Source: Acanthopleura granulata (Eukaryota > Mollusca > Polyplacophora > Chitonida > Chitonidae). From it: DNA of 64,000 bases. Below the pieces are notes generated by a model. It ran no database searches, was not told where the DNA came from, and saw only the letters and a program-made list of their open reading frames with translations. Each line of letters opens with the position of its first letter. The stretch's first letter is position 1. Positions 1-12,600 of this stretch are shown one piece after another. Both the position numbers and the translations under genes were made by a program. The stretch is taken from contig JABBOT010000022.1 in NCBI GenBank assembly GCA_016165875.1, positions 1,453,333 to 1,517,332 of the forward strand. The letters run 5' to 3'.

Positions 1-747
1 TTTAAGAGTGTTTTGACGTTGGTGTAGCACCCCATGTTATGAAAAACTTTGAGTCTGAAAGTACTTGTTTCACTCATATTCAGCACAGGTCATTCCTTGG
101 ACTCTCAGAAAGATTTTAGGGGAGACCATTGGTACCAAGGGGTGAAGAAAGAAACAAAACATGTACGGCCAGTAATAGGCGACTGCCTAGTGGTTTTGTT
201 TGCTTCACCCTTCTCCATGTTCCTAAACAAAGTTTTATGTCGTGGACAATTGATAAGTATGTAAAGAAAAAGGTCTTAGATGCAGACTTGACAGCTGATA
301 AATGCCCATCACTCCTATATTCCCCATAGATTAAAGTGTTCTGAGGATTATTCTTATGTATTTTAGATGTGTTCATTTGTTGACTTTTGTCACACCCTCG
401 TACTTATGCATTAGGTGCTTGAAAGTACAGAGTTAATGATGGAATTCTAATGTTTGTATTCACGTTTGTTCACAAATTTTTATGAGCTACACATGGAAAT
501 TACTGCAAAGTTGGGCAGTCTCAAGAGCCAAGGCTGTAGGCTTATACCATCTGTCATATCTAAATTTTAACAATGTTTCTAAAAGAACAAAATATGCAAA
601 TAATAAATAACCTCATCCCCCACCCCACCCACCTAAAAAAAATCGCTTAATTTTAACATGGATACAGGTTAACGAGAAATAATAAAGTTGAATAGGCACA
701 GACTGAGTTCACAGATATTGTACATGTAATACGTATCTGTACTAGGC

Positions 748-929
748 AAATTTGCACTAGTATCAGGATATATCTGGGTCTCAACACTTAGAAAGTTTGC
801 ACTAATATCAGGATATATCTGGGTCTCAGCACTTAGAAGTTTGCACTAATATCAGGATATATCTGGGTCTCAGCACTTAGAAGTTTGCACTAATATCAGG
901 ATATATCTGGGTCTCAGCACTTAGAAGTT
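748..929. repeat. 44-bp tandem repeat, about 4 copies
   Basis: Four nearly identical copies of a 44-bp unit that begins gtttgcactaatatcagg and ends agcacttagaa. The first copy carries small changes, the later ones are almost identical, so the expansion is recent. It has no coding potential that fits a neighbouring exon. Confidence 0.9.
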
Positions 930-1214
930 TCATAAATCCTATAAATAACAACACGTGTTTCAGAACTGAGGTCAAGGTCAGAGAGTCCGAGGAGGTATTC
1001 TGTACAAGGTCAAGGTCTTTTGGAGCATTCTGTACCAAGGTAAACCTCGACATGTATCTCAGTATGAACATGTTCAGTATTATGACCTATATCCCACCAG
1101 ATCAGTATTTAGTGAAGTGAGAGGCCTTTTAATTCGCCAGTTATTTGATTATTATTTGAACACCATACGCAAGAATTTATAACTTGTTTGAGCAATACTG
1201 TATTAGGTTTGTGG

Positions 1215-1502
1215 GTGAAGGAAACTGGAGTGCACTGGATAAACCCTCAACCTATGGCAAGTTAGTGATCAACTTTCCCACCCGTGACATACAGATTCAC
1301 ACACCATATTTGGGGAAGACAAGTCATCCTGAACAAATGTTACATTGATGGGCACAAGGCTGCACTATGTCAGCTGCTTATTGCCACCAAAGCCCCATAA
1401 GTGGCAGGGAGAGGGTCTACAAATTCTGTAACCAAGGTGGGGTTTGAACCTGCACCTAGTGTATCCTAGGGAGCCTAGCAGCTTAGCCACTTGTGTGTGG
1501 GA
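1215..1502 (-). mobile_element. tRNA-derived SINE, minus strand
   Basis: Read on the minus strand, the right end looks like a tRNA-type Pol III promoter: an A box (TGGCTAAGCTGCTAGG) followed about 30 nt later by a B box (GGTTCAAACCC). The body (to about 1,215) shares the 'caagttagtgatcaactttccca' type of segment with copies near 6,800 and 54,580. It is a degraded non-autonomous retroelement with no ORF. Confidence 0.6.
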
Positions 1503-2214
1503 GTTACTGACCTGTCACAAGAGAATGAAAGAAATAATTACACATTGTAGGTGATAAAGAATCCCTGAGACATAACGTGGTGATCACTTGGAACCCACGT
1601 AAGTTCAAAAGCAGGCAAAGTCATAAACAATGCCAACTGCGATAAGCAAAAATGTCTGCATTTCAGAGTTTTATCCACACATCAATATTTATCTGTCCCC
1701 GAGAATGATATTACCCGATGAACACAACAAAAATCAGACAAATTTGCAAACCACTGAAAGAGGAGTTACATTTAAAAATCAGGAGGGCTGCTGGAGGAAG
1801 TTAGTGTATTTCCACCATCTTGAAAAACAGGTGTCCGGGGAGAGGTAAAAGACAACTGGTAAAATCTACTCACAAATGTCAACGGATAAGTCAGACGTTA
1901 TTATTGCCACATACCTTTGTAATCTTACATCGATTTGAGAGAATGGATTATCACAGTATGTCCAATAAACAGAGAAAACAGGAAACAGCCATGACCCAAT
2001 TCAGGGTTTCCTTTCAGTGGCTTCACCTGACAATGCACTGTCGAGCAACGAGTTGTCTCGCCAAAATAACTTGACTCTCGCTTCATTTGTGATCCCTCTC
2101 TTATATTAGTCCCAGATGATGCAAGTGAAATATTTTTGAGCCTGACATCCATGAGATAAGTAATAAGATAGCACGGGTGTGTGTGTGAGTTGTCTTCTGT
2201 TATTTCTGTTACAG

Positions 2215-2318
2215 AGAGAGTGGTAACAAACACCCCAGGAAAAAAAGAAGGCCAAAATCATCAGGGTTAGATGGCGCAGTGACAGGGTTACCACCCAGCA
2301 TACCAACTGTTCCCTCAG
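2215..2318 (+). CDS. Left gene, antepenultimate segment exon (basic RKKRR region)
   Basis: The acceptor follows a good pyrimidine tract (tcttctgttatttctgttacag); the donor is CTCAG|GTACCT. Only one frame is open: ESGNKHPRKKRR then PKSSGLDG and onward. The exon starts with the last base of a codon and ends with the first base of the next, matching the AT that begins the exon at 3,472. Confidence 0.65.
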
Positions 2319-4020
2319 GTACCTGTCTGCACAGGATGATAAACATGGAAGATGTCGTGTGTAATGTGGCTTTATGCTTCAGGGTTAATGTACTGTGGCT
2401 TTATGCTTCAGGGTTAATGTAATCTGGCAAGATGGCCAGGGTGGTTATAATGTGCCTTGATGCTTTAGGATTAGTGTAATGTGGCTTGATGCTTCAGGGT
2501 TAATGTACTGTGGCTTTATTCTTCAGGGTTAATGTAATTTGGCAAGATGGCCAGGGTGGTTATAATGTGCCTTGATGCTTTAGGATTAGTGTAATGTGGC
2601 TTGATGCTTCAGAGTTAATATAATTTAGCTTGATGCTCCAGGAGTAATGTAATGCACCTAGATGCTGTAGGATTAATGTAATATGGCTTGATGCTTTAGG
2701 GTTAATTTAATGTGGCTTGATGCTCCAGGATTAATGTAATGTGGCTTGATGCTCCAGGATTAATGTAATGTGGCTTGATGCTCCAGGATTAATGTAATGT
2801 GGCTTGATGCTCCAGGATTAATGTAATGCACCTAGATGCTGTAGGATTAATGTAATATGGCTTGATGCTTTAGGGTTAATTTAATGTGGCTTGATGCTCC
2901 AGGATTAATGTAATGTGGCTTGGTTATTGTTATATTTCCACATTAAATACAGACACCGGTGTAATTACATGTGTATTCATGTAGAGCTTAAACATATTCA
3001 TGTAACATTCAAAGGCTGTTTGGCAGCTTAAAGGAATATGTGATGGCACTTGTTTCAGCCTGCTCAATATGGTCCATGAAGCGCACCATACAATCAAAAC
3101 ATTTGACTGCATTTACTATGGTGGGGAAAAATCTAGAAGAATCAGTGAAGTTATTTTCAAGTATAGTTTTTAATGATCATTTCACTCACCTCAACTCCAA
3201 GGTGAGTGAAAAGACCCTCAGCATAAATCTACAGCCACATCAGGACAGTAGCCTATGCATTTTCATACATAGTAATTAAATCAGTTTTGTTCTGAATGCA
3301 AACAGTGTTCACTGTTTTAAAACGTATAGGGAATTATAACTGTCTTGTTATCTTTGTCATAGGATTGTCTCTGTTAATGTTATCAACCAATGGTCATGTA
3401 AATATTAAACTGGTGCAGCATATGCTGCTGAAAAATCTGCTGAAGTTTACGATGTGAAACTCTGTTGTCAGATCCCCCACCAGGGTACACTCCTGTGATA
3501 GAGGTGACGTCTGTGCCTCCGCACACTCCAGCCCTCGCCCCCTCCCCCCGAGGCAGGGCTCTCCTGGCTGAGCCAGCTGTCAGGCTACGCACAGGAGATC
3601 TCTGGGTTAGTCATTTGTCTCCACAATGGTCTACTGGAAATCATAATACAAATCTTTTTACACCAATGTTTTTTATTATTAAGTCTGTAAAATTCTTCAA
3701 GGTGAAATATGTCAATGCTCTTGAGTGAGTTGGAAATTTGGGGAAAAAAAACAGAATTTCTGCATGACACTTCAGTGGAGGTATCTTTATTTTTCCAGTG
3801 TCTTGAAATGTGTAGATAAAAAAAGGAGGTAAAGAAAAAAAGGCCTATTGCTGAAATGTGAAACTGGTTAGTGATCTTAAATTTTCGATTTTCAGGTTTT
3901 GAAAGCATTGCTAAAATACATTGCTTTTGTGCAGTTTTCTGACATTTTATTGAAAATGATTGTTATCTTTCTGTGCAGGGAGGGGAGTCTTCTGGAGTTG
4001 ACCCCAATTCTGAGTGCTAA
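2215..4020 (+). CDS. 3' end of an unidentified gene with proline-rich PPxY tail (three exons)
   Basis: Exons 2,215-2,318, 3,472-3,605 and 3,979-4,020 join in one reading frame and give the last ~92 residues of a protein whose start was not found in the window. The piece begins with a lysine/arginine-rich stretch (HPRKKRRPKSS), continues with a proline-rich region holding PPPGY, a PPxY motif of the kind bound by WW domains, and ends GVDPNSEC before TAA. A basic patch followed by a PPxY tail would suit the cytoplasmic tail of a membrane protein, but no transmembrane segment is visible, so this is only a guess. All junctions keep phase (1/2 split, then 0), which is the main support. I do not recognise the family. 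Confidence 0.65.
2358..2925. repeat. 29-bp minisatellite in the intron of the left gene
   Basis: About 19 copies of a 29-bp unit built on 'aatgtggcttgatgctccag' plus 'gattaatgt'. Some units are replaced by a longer variant with 'ggcaagatggccagggtgg', present twice (about 2,426 and 2,538), and a block starting 'cctagatgctgtagg' recurs about 173 bp apart (near 2,658 and 2,831), showing multi-unit duplication. Confidence 0.85.
3020..3200. repeat. Dispersed repeat, also present near 63,090-63,290
   Basis: The segment with 'accatacaatcaaaacattt' and the following 'tcagtgaagttattttcaag' is repeated in diverged form at 63,160-63,270 in the same orientation. It sits in the intron before exon 3,472. 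Type not recognised. Confidence 0.55.
3472..3605 (+). CDS. Left gene, proline-rich exon with PPxY motif
   Basis: Acceptor ttgtcag, donor CTGG|GTTAGT. With one base from the previous exon it reads D-PPPGYTPVIEVTSVPPHTPAL and on to RTGDLW. It is GC-rich compared with its flanks and open over its whole length. The exon ends in phase 0. Confidence 0.65.
3979..4020 (+). CDS. Left gene, terminal coding exon
   Basis: Acceptor tttctgtgcag, then GGESSGVDPNSEC and TAA. Phase 0 matches the previous exon. The very short final exon is supported only by splice site quality and phase, so the stop position is likely but not certain. Confidence 0.6.
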   Translation, partial: GGESSGVDPNSEC

Positions 4021-7000
4021 CCCTGACTACAGACCACGTCTCTATATGCTGATCACTCAGTAACCATGCAGTGCCAAACTATGAACCCTGAACCAGCATA
4101 CATCTGCAGGGAATCAACTCTTTTGATCTATATCAACTTTGTTAATTCTCGAATTTGGCCAATGGGCCAATATTTTATTTTCGCAGTAAAATTAATAAGG
4201 CGCCTAAGCTGTATTCACAGTTTCACTTTCATGTGGGAAATGGTTGAGGAATTTGGGTAAATCTAAACATGTCAGCTGTCAAACAATTTTTTGCATGCAA
4301 GTTATATAGAACTTACATTAGAGCTTAATGTATTTTCAGTTGATATGGGTATGTGGCTGGACGAATCTGCTCAGAGATTATTTTATGAACAAAATAATCA
4401 TGAAAGTAATCATGAATCCAGAGTGTTCCATGGTCTCCAGATAAATTCTGTTTTTTTTTTGTCAGCTGCAGACATGAGTGTACATGTACATTTATACAGC
4501 TTTACATCTGTTTTACAAACAGCAGTCTGGTAGTTTTGTTAGATGTCTTTGATATTCTGGAAGGGTAAGAAATCGGTAGTTAGAATTTAATCTAAATTCC
4601 GAAGATATTAACAGATGTTTTTCAACATTTTATTTTTAAGCATTAAGTGGTAAAAAAAACTGACAGATGGAATTATGTAAGCCCTGTTGATATATCTGAA
4701 TGGGTAAAACGCAAAGAGTTTAGGAATTCAAAATGGAGATGCACATATGCGTGTATATGAGTATGATATACGAAGTGTAACACATATAATTACATTACGT
4801 AATATACATGTACATGAGTATGATATACAAAGTGTAACACATATAATTATGTAATAAATTTTATATCCTGAGTCAGGGTGTATTAAAGTTTGTAATAAAA
4901 TGTATTTATTTTTACACTTGTTGTATTGATAAGGTGTACAGTCACCATGGAAACAAGGAAGCCTTTCAGTGGCTTTTAATTTTGTTGTCAGCTCGGAGTT
5001 GTGTAGGTGTTTTATCTTCCTAAATGGAACACAAAGGTAATTTTATGTAACCTACAAAATTACATGTATTTCAGAGTATTCAGAAGAACATTGGTTTATA
5101 CCTTACAATCTCTAAATGGAGAAATTTGAAAACCTTTGCCCATTAAGTCCATTAATTTTTTTTTCCATTTCATTAAATATTTTATTTATCAATATAGATA
5201 TTGTTTATCTCGTTAAGTTTACTCAATGTAATATGTTTTACTGTGTCTGTGATATGAAAAGAATATCTAAGCATTCAGAATAGGATTGGTCTGCTTTAGG
5301 AGTTACTCGAGGGAGTCAGATCAATGTCCAAATACAGTTGACATAAGCGTTTTTTGATTATATTTATATTTACAGCCATGTTTGTAAATAAGATTGTTCA
5401 TATTGTAGATTTATGTGGTCAGTGATTGTGTTCAAGCTGAATGATACTGGTAAAATATTTATAATGTTGAAATATTTTTACGTGTTTTGAAATATTTACC
5501 AATATGTACCAAAGTGTTAGGCCACTGTGTACAAATATTTTTACATCTTTTGCAGATGTATCAGTGTACAAGTTTATTTTTATGATGTGCATGTGTGAGA
5601 TGGTGGATCGAAGTTTCTACCAAAGACCTGTACATGCATACATGTATATATACATATGCATGTGTGTGTCTGTATATGTCTCTGATATTCTGTGTCATAC
5701 GCGATTCAAAATTTGATCAGAGACACTTTAGCTAGAAGCGTACTGTGTAGCAGTCACTCCTACATGGAGATTCTGTAGATGTACCTGAGGAGACGTGTTT
5801 GTAAAATTTCTGCAAAATATCTAAAAGTTGAAAGTTTTATTTTAAAATCTAATAATTTGACAACACGCTTGACTAACTCTGGGTCAGTTGTGGAAAAAGG
5901 TTATCATGAGGACATATGTATTAGAATAAAGTGCCATTTACTTTGTATTAAGAAAATGTTGATAGAATTTCTCACAGCAGATGATATTGCCATCCTGATT
6001 GTGAGGTACAGAGCTTAATTACTTTCAGAAAGTCAGTTATTCATAACATGTTGCTATCTAAATAGATTTGCCAAATTGTCACTCACAAAATAATCAAGGG
6101 AAAAAAATGATTAAGTTTCATGAAGACAGTTTCACATATTTTATAGACCGGTAATTTCTGGATGTTTTCGGTGTCGGCCTGTAAGTTGTCATTGAGTGTT
6201 TATGATTACGTGTCATTTTGCCTGTGTACACTTCGAGCAATGTATACAAATGAAACAGAGGAAAGTATATATATGTATTATAATTCTTATAGTAAATGAA
6301 GTTAATGTTAATTGCCACTCTTTTTCTCAATTCTTCTTCCAACAGAATCTTTAACTCCATAAATATCACGATTGAAAGGCAGAAATAAAAGAAAGCCATG
6401 GTTTTTTTTTGTAGAGTAAGTTCATATATATGTCATCTTTAGTCATGTGCTTGTTGATAATGCTGTGGTGATTTACATATGATGCTTGGCATGCATGGGT
6501 GTGTATGTTGTTGAGAGCCACGAGTTACAGAAGCCATGTATTCCTCTGTATGCATTTCACATGTACATAGGAGATGTCTACTATTTTCTTACAATAAAAT
6601 AGTGTTGAAAGATTTGTTCTACAAGCACTTTTTATTCTTGCTTTTTAGCAGGGTTAATGTAGAAATTTTGTTGTTAGAAACTGTGTTTGTTGCTGCATGT
6701 TTTTATTTTTTTTCATGTCTGTTTTTGAATGATTATTTCAGAGCCAGTTATTTTTCAAGAAGAGACATTTCAAAAACAAATCTAAGAGTGCTTATTGAAA
6801 ACCACCAACCTCTGGCCAGTTGCTGACAAACTTTCCCTCATGTGACGTACAGATTTGCATGTTTTATTGGGTGGAAGACATGGTCTTTTAACAAACGTTA
6901 TACTGCCCAAACAGTCTCACAGGCCTGCTTTCAGTCACAATTGATTATCATTTAAGGGAACGGTGAAAACATGATAAACTTCCTGTAGCCCATGGGAGCG

Positions 7001-7083
7001 TAGAGTTGGATTCAAACACACAGTCTGTTTTCTCACGGGATGTTATCTGCAGTGAGTGATCCAATACACTATGAAGTTCCTTA

Positions 7084-7262
7084 TATGACCAAAACATCTC
7101 ACACAAGTGATCAAATATCTCATACAAGTGATCAAATATCTCACACAAGTGACCAACCACCTCAGACAAGTCAGACAAGTGACCAACCGCCTCAGACAAG
7201 TGACCAACCACCTCAGACAAGTGACCAACCACCTCAGACAAGTGACCACTTAAGTGACCAGA
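7084..7262. repeat. 21-bp minisatellite
   Basis: About eight units of 21 bp in two flavours, 'tcacacaagtgatcaaatatc'-like at the left and 'cctcagacaagtgaccaac'-like at the right. Because 21 is a multiple of three it creates long repetitive frames on both strands (for example THTSDQIS-type on plus), which are not genes. Confidence 0.85.
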
Positions 7263-7451
7263 CACAGCACATACCCTCCTAAGCCCAGTGCCGTCTTCAC
7301 ACTTGCTTTACAACATTGCCTCCACTAGTCTAACATTCTACCTCCATGCGACATTTCAAGCTTAACCTCTGCACTAGTGTCACTATGATGACCCAACATA
7401 CATATACATCAATAAACAACCTACAGGTTTCCTATGGAATCAAATTTTGCA

Positions 7452-7580
7452 TACTGTAAATTACCTAAACTTTCATCTAATTAAGTATATTTTTGGAAGT
7501 CAAAAATGTCAAAAAATAATGTCAGAATCGGGAATTAGGAGCAACTTAGTCATGGTCGAAATTTTAGGTCATTTAGGGTA
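7452..7580. mobile_element. Short TIR element (MITE-like), copy 1
   Basis: The left end tactgtaaattacctaaac and the right end ttttaggtcatttagggta are imperfect inverted repeats. The same ends bound longer elements at 39,008-39,209 and 54,965-55,187. There is no ORF; it would be a non-autonomous DNA transposon fragment. Confidence 0.5.
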
Positions 7581-8099
7581 CTTTCGGAAAAAAAATTCAG
7601 AGTAGTACTGAGGTGTGCAGATCTCTCAAGTGTTAATGGGAACAAAAGTAGAGACAGAGTTTTGTGTTCTCTGACATCACTTCCTGCCTCATCATCACGA
7701 CCCTGACGTCATTCAGGATTTCCTTGCAAGATTTCCTAGTGGTGACAGTGAGGAATAGTGAGCATTCCTTCAAACTCATCAAACAATTAAGAAAGCTGAG
7801 ACACATCTCATTGATACTCATTTATTTCATTGGTATTTCATGCCATACATAATGACACTTCACATTATACACATTGGCAGTCCTATTAATGGGTGGAGAA
7901 AACCAGGTAGATGCAAGCTTCCCTGACAGACAGGCTTCCATGAAGCCCAAGGAGATGTACGAAATGGATTAAAAAATACTGCGCAATGCACTTTAAACCC
8001 CTCTGCCTTAAGCACATGTACAATGTAACCAACAGATACAAATTCCAAGACATACTACTTTTAATATCAGCAATTCTTAAAATTGTGTAGGTGTTGTAT

Positions 8100-8850
8100 A
8101 AATTTGATGAACTTGGAACAAACTCAAGAGAGTGTTTACAAGCCTTTGGAAAAATTAAACTTAAATGACCCCAATAACCTTAAAGGAAAAGGTCAAGGTC
8201 ACTGAAAATGAATGGGGTTGTTCCTCATGCCAAAGTTCAAGTATGGTGGAAGTTTGGTGAACTTATGCCAAACCATTCCAGTGATATCATGTTTACAAGC
8301 CTTTTATAAAATTTAACTTAAACGTCCCCAGTGACCTTGAAGGATAAGGGGAAGGCCACTGAAAATCAATAGGGTTCTTCCTAATGCCAATGTGTAAGTG
8401 TGGTGTAAGTTTGGTTAACTTGGGATACACCTTTCCAGAGATAGAGCATTTAAAAGCCTTTTATAAAATTTAACTCAAATGACCTCAATTACTTTGAAGA
8501 AAAAGGTCAGGGTTGCTGGAAATCAATCGGGTTCATTCTCACACCAATGTGTGTGATGCAAGTTTGGTGAAATTGGGCTGGACAGTTCTAGAGATAGAGC
8601 GTTTACAAACCATGTATAGAATTGAACTTAAATGACCTCAAAGATATGGAAGAAAAAGGTCAAGGTTGCTGAAAATCAATAGGGTTCTTCCTCATGCCAA
8701 TGTTTAAGTATGGTGTAAGTTTGGCAAACATTGGACAAACCATCCTAGAGATAGAGCATTTAGGAGGAATATGGGCGGACAGACAGATGGACGATGCCCA
8801 CTATAACAATACTCCTTGGCCAAAATTGGCTGAGGGGTGAAAAAGGAACC
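8100..8850. repeat. Degenerate repeat of roughly 160-bp units
   Basis: At least four diverged units in tandem. Each contains 'aaaaggtcaaggt..ctgaaaatcaat.gggtt', then 'ccaatgt..aagt.tggtg.aagttt', then 'agagatagagc.tttaaaagcc'. The right end (8,770-8,845) holds 'ggacagacagatggacgatg' and 'aatactccttggccaaaatt', a terminal piece that I associate with a repeat family common in mollusc genomes (from memory). Confidence 0.65.
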
Positions 8851-8951
8851 AAAACGTTTATGGTCTGAAATGTAGAAAGAACTTTTCAATTGTCAAAGTC
8901 ATTTTCAATTTCCACCTGCAGACTTTTTATAAATTCTTACCGTTCAACATG

Positions 8952-9155
8952 ATTCAGAAGGATTTTTCACACATACAATGGTGATCAGTTTTATGACCTG
9001 GAGGAAACCAGAGTACTTGCAGACAAACAAGCATCATGGAACATTTATTGTTACCTGAACAGTTGGTGAATCTTTTGAGCGAGATTTGAACCTGCAACCT
9101 CACGTGTTTGAATGATGAAAAGGCCAGCATCTTAACCACTAGGTGACAGCATAAT
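8952..9155 (-). mobile_element. tRNA-derived SINE, minus strand
   Basis: On the minus strand the right end shows an A box (TAGTGGTTAAGATGCTGG) and a B box (GGTTCAAATCTC) about 35 nt apart, in the arrangement of a tRNA promoter. The body down to about 8,952 matches the 'acacatacaatggtgatcag' type of tail. It lies in the 3' region of INIP. Confidence 0.6.
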
Positions 9156-9570
9156 CACCAACATTTGTGGTACACAAGTACTTGGGAAAAACCTACGACG
9201 TGTCGACAAAATATCTTAAAGAATTGCCACATACGTTTCTGTAAAATCTGTGAATGTCATGATGTCCAATCCAGCAGGAAACAAGTGAAATTTGCATGGT
9301 GAGTTGTTCAGTTATGTATGTAAAATTTCTGAATTTCCGGGTCACGGCATCTGTTCTTACCATTCTGTTGGATCAACATGATCAGACCCATGAACTAATC
9401 CACACACACTGATCACACATGACACTAATCCATATGAAGTGCTCATGCTCCAAATGACTCACTCACTTAAATAATCTGAACTCCTTGATGAAGCAAGTGG
9501 TCTGTCTGTGCCAAGAATATATATGATAACAAAAGCAATGTCCTTGTGTGGGGTACTTCCTTAATCTGCA

Positions 9571-9663
9571 TCATTTGTCATATCTTGGTAACACAGGTAA
9601 AATTAAATTTCCAAACGAGGAATCTTGAGTAATGAAGTAACCAACCGAGTTCGCCATGGCATG
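9571..9663 (-). CDS. INIP: INIP exon 5 (conserved C-terminus and stop)
   Basis: Acceptor TTTTCCAG before CAT GCC ATG; the exon encodes HAMANSVGYFITQDSSFG and then NLILPVLPRYDK, stop TGA at 9,573-9,571. This is the most conserved part of the family and the key evidence for the gene. Confidence 0.95.
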   Translation of the reverse strand, partial: HAMANSVGYFITQDSSFGNLILPVLPRYDK

Positions 9664-12600
9664 CTGGAAAATAGACATTAGAAACTTCATGAAAAGTAGT
9701 GCTAAAAAATTACGACATGTCGTCAAACCAACAGTTGTAAAATCATTTTCAAGTGAAGATGTTTACAATGTGGATGTACCATAAACCCACAAATCCAAGA
9801 AACTCATATGTAAAAGTCAAAGACAGGATTCGTTTTAAATGTCGAATAAATGGTATGCAAAGGGTAACTACAGTATTAGCTAATATATGTGGTTATCTCC
9901 CCTTTAGTGCTCACCATTTGTCTAATTCCCACAACAGATCATAAAAACTACTTTAATTTAACGTGAGACAATGATGGATTTTCATGACAAATAAAAGGGA
10001 ATCTGTGCCAGTGATCAATAATAATGATTAATATCGGTAAGTTGTTTTATCAAAGTCTGTTTCTAAGGGTGTCCCCCATGGGATAAACATGCTACGTGAT
10101 CATCCAGTAGTTATTGAGCACTTCAGACATATATTTGTAATGTCACATTTGTACTCTTCCCCTGAAGGACTTATTTTGACAGCTGTCCCAACAGACCTCA
10201 GGACTGCAGGCTACTTACATTTAATTCCCAAACTGACCACCGAGGCATTAGGGAAGTTATAGCTTAATGCCATTTTTACGTCCCAAGAAGAAAACTGAGG
10301 TGCACTGTCTGTACCAACAGACGTCAGGACACACCCTAAACTGCACATTCAGAAACAGAAACCATGTGCTCAAGAAGCCTTAAACAGAAATTTCCCTACC
10401 TGCATGGCTGTCTTCTGTGCAACTGTCATTTGCTGACTGTCCATAGCTAACTGAAAAGTCAAACAAATTCCAGAAGTCTATATAAATCCCATCCTAGGGG
10501 GAAAAAAAGGGAATTACTCAGAGATAAAGGTACTTTCCAAATGTATTTCATTCTTTATGCATATTTTCAATCAATGATCGGAATTAGGCCTTACAAAAGC
10601 TGTAGTTTACAGACATTTTTCATCCCACGTAGAAAGCCAATGTGCCTTTTGTACTTTCACATGTCAGGACACATCCTAGTGCATAGTAAGTTACATGGAC
10701 CAAATATTGAATATATTCTGTAATTATAATGAAATACAAGAGGTTAAAAGTATGCAGAGAGTTACAAACAGTAGTGTTGACACCCACGATGAGGAATTTC
10801 CACTTCACATGTGACTTGTCATCACAGACTTACATGAATGACAGGTGCTCCACTGTTTGAAGACATAGGATTGGCTGCAGCAGACCCACTGGAATTTGAA
10901 CTAAAGAAACAAAAGAAAAAAAATCACACACATCTGTGAAGGCCTGGAATACCATGAAAACTCTAGCTTACATTTTATACATTATTTAAATCTGCAGGTC
11001 AATTTGGCTGTGTGTTTACAAAATAAACCATGCAACTGATCACCTTGTAAAAAGACTACACTCGATAATGACTGAAAAATTTTAGGTCATTAAATTGGAT
11101 AAATCGACAATGGATAATTGCCATGCCGCATGACCATTTGGAATCGAATAAGCACTCTAAATTATGCTCTAGCCATTCGGAGGAAGCATTTTTTATCCTA
11201 GTAAACACTGTGCCTCCAAACCGGAAATGCTACAATTATGTCACACATGTTTGGCACAATATCTCCATTCAACAGCAGACAAGCGATGTGCAATTTTCTT
11301 CTCAGAATTTTGGTGTTAAATACATTTTTATTTTCTACATGTAAAAATACTCATCAGATGCATTTTTGTGTTTGCATTATTTTTTTTTTCTTTTCATTTT
11401 GTTTCACAGGTTTATCATTCCTTTATTTAGATGTTTCATAAAACATCTGTGATTTTAGTTTAAAGTATGATGACAAATTGAGCCCCCAAGATTCAGTCTA
11501 TAAATGTAAGATTCTTTATGTTTTGAATCTGACCATACAACTCGTGACATTACAAGTTATATGGGCCTACATGTAGGCTTTACAGAATAGCAGTCACCTG
11601 CTTAGAGAGTAAGTAAGTTGTATTTCAACAAAGATAAACCCATTACATGGAAGTAATTTAAGACGCACACTATATATGTGCATTCTGCGAATGTCCGTGT
11701 ACACAAGATAATGTCTCTTCTTGTCAGTGGCACCTTAAAACATAAAATATCACTGTGAAAGCACAGAGGAAAGTAGAGATCTTTAGAGGATTTCAGACAA
11801 TTTTGACAGCATTTTTTCTTTGTGATACTTGCTCAAATACAATGTACACCTCCCACCTATGACATGTACCATTGATTTCATTTGAAGAAATCGCCCTCAA
11901 AAGATCCTTTACAGGAACTATAATACATCTGAACCTGTTTCACTTGTAACTATTGTGAATGTGCTGCTTAAATCAGAGTAACACATTTACACAAGAAGTG
12001 TAATGAAAATTGATCTTTATACAAATGATTACCTTGCTGAGTTGTTCTGAGGATTGTGTTGCAATCGCAACCTTTTCTTCTGCTCTTCAAGCTGCTCTAA
12101 TATCTTACGATTAGCCCTTTCTGCAAAAAAAAGATGCAGACTTTTTATGCTAAACGTAACATTACACATTTTGGGAAAACTGATAATAAGTAAGTGTCAT
12201 ACTGACGTAATAAATAAGTGACTAAGTCCTGCATGTAGGTAAATTTTCGTAGTCGATCATCAAACATGAAAAGGCATACAATGTAAACTTGAGAGCTAAT
12301 TTGAAGAACAAAATACAGCATACAGGACAGTTCATCGAGATTAAACGTTCGGGTCTAGTTTCAACAATTTCTGATATTTTCCTGTTGAGGCAGTTTAATA
12401 TCAGAAATTGTCGAAAATAGACCTCAACGTTTATTTTAATTAAAATACATGACGGGAAGCATGTGATTGATAAGGTGGATAACTCGGTTAGATGGTGATC
12501 TGATGTTTAATTTCACCTTGCCTTCTACACGCGTTGTGGCACAAATAAAATGCCTACCACTGGCATTAGTCTCGTAAGGAAATTAAGAGATAATTTAAAG

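Larger units (their letters stand above)
1..2214. other. Non-coding: intron or upstream DNA of the left-hand gene
   Basis: I find no convincing exon here on either strand. The stretch holds a four-copy tandem repeat (748-929) and a minus-strand tRNA-derived SINE (about 1,215-1,502). Because the first recognised exon of the left gene (2,215) starts in the middle of a codon, this DNA is most likely intron, with the 5' part of that gene beyond the left edge. Confidence 0.5.
4021..9570. other. Convergent 3' regions of the left gene and INIP, with repeats
   Basis: This stretch carries the 3' UTR of the left gene (AATAAA candidates on the plus strand at 4,853-4,858 and 4,894-4,899) and that of INIP on the minus strand. 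I see no coding exon. It holds a ~60-bp duplication near 4,750-4,850, a minisatellite (7,084-7,262), a TIR element (7,452-7,580), a degenerate long-period repeat (8,100-8,850) and a SINE (8,952-9,155). The open frames here have no splice, similarity or composition support. Confidence 0.5.

Noticed and set aside
6948..7282. Overlapping frames on both strands with SDQPPQT or VVGHLSE repeats
   Set aside because: Both come from the 21-bp minisatellite at 7,084-7,262.
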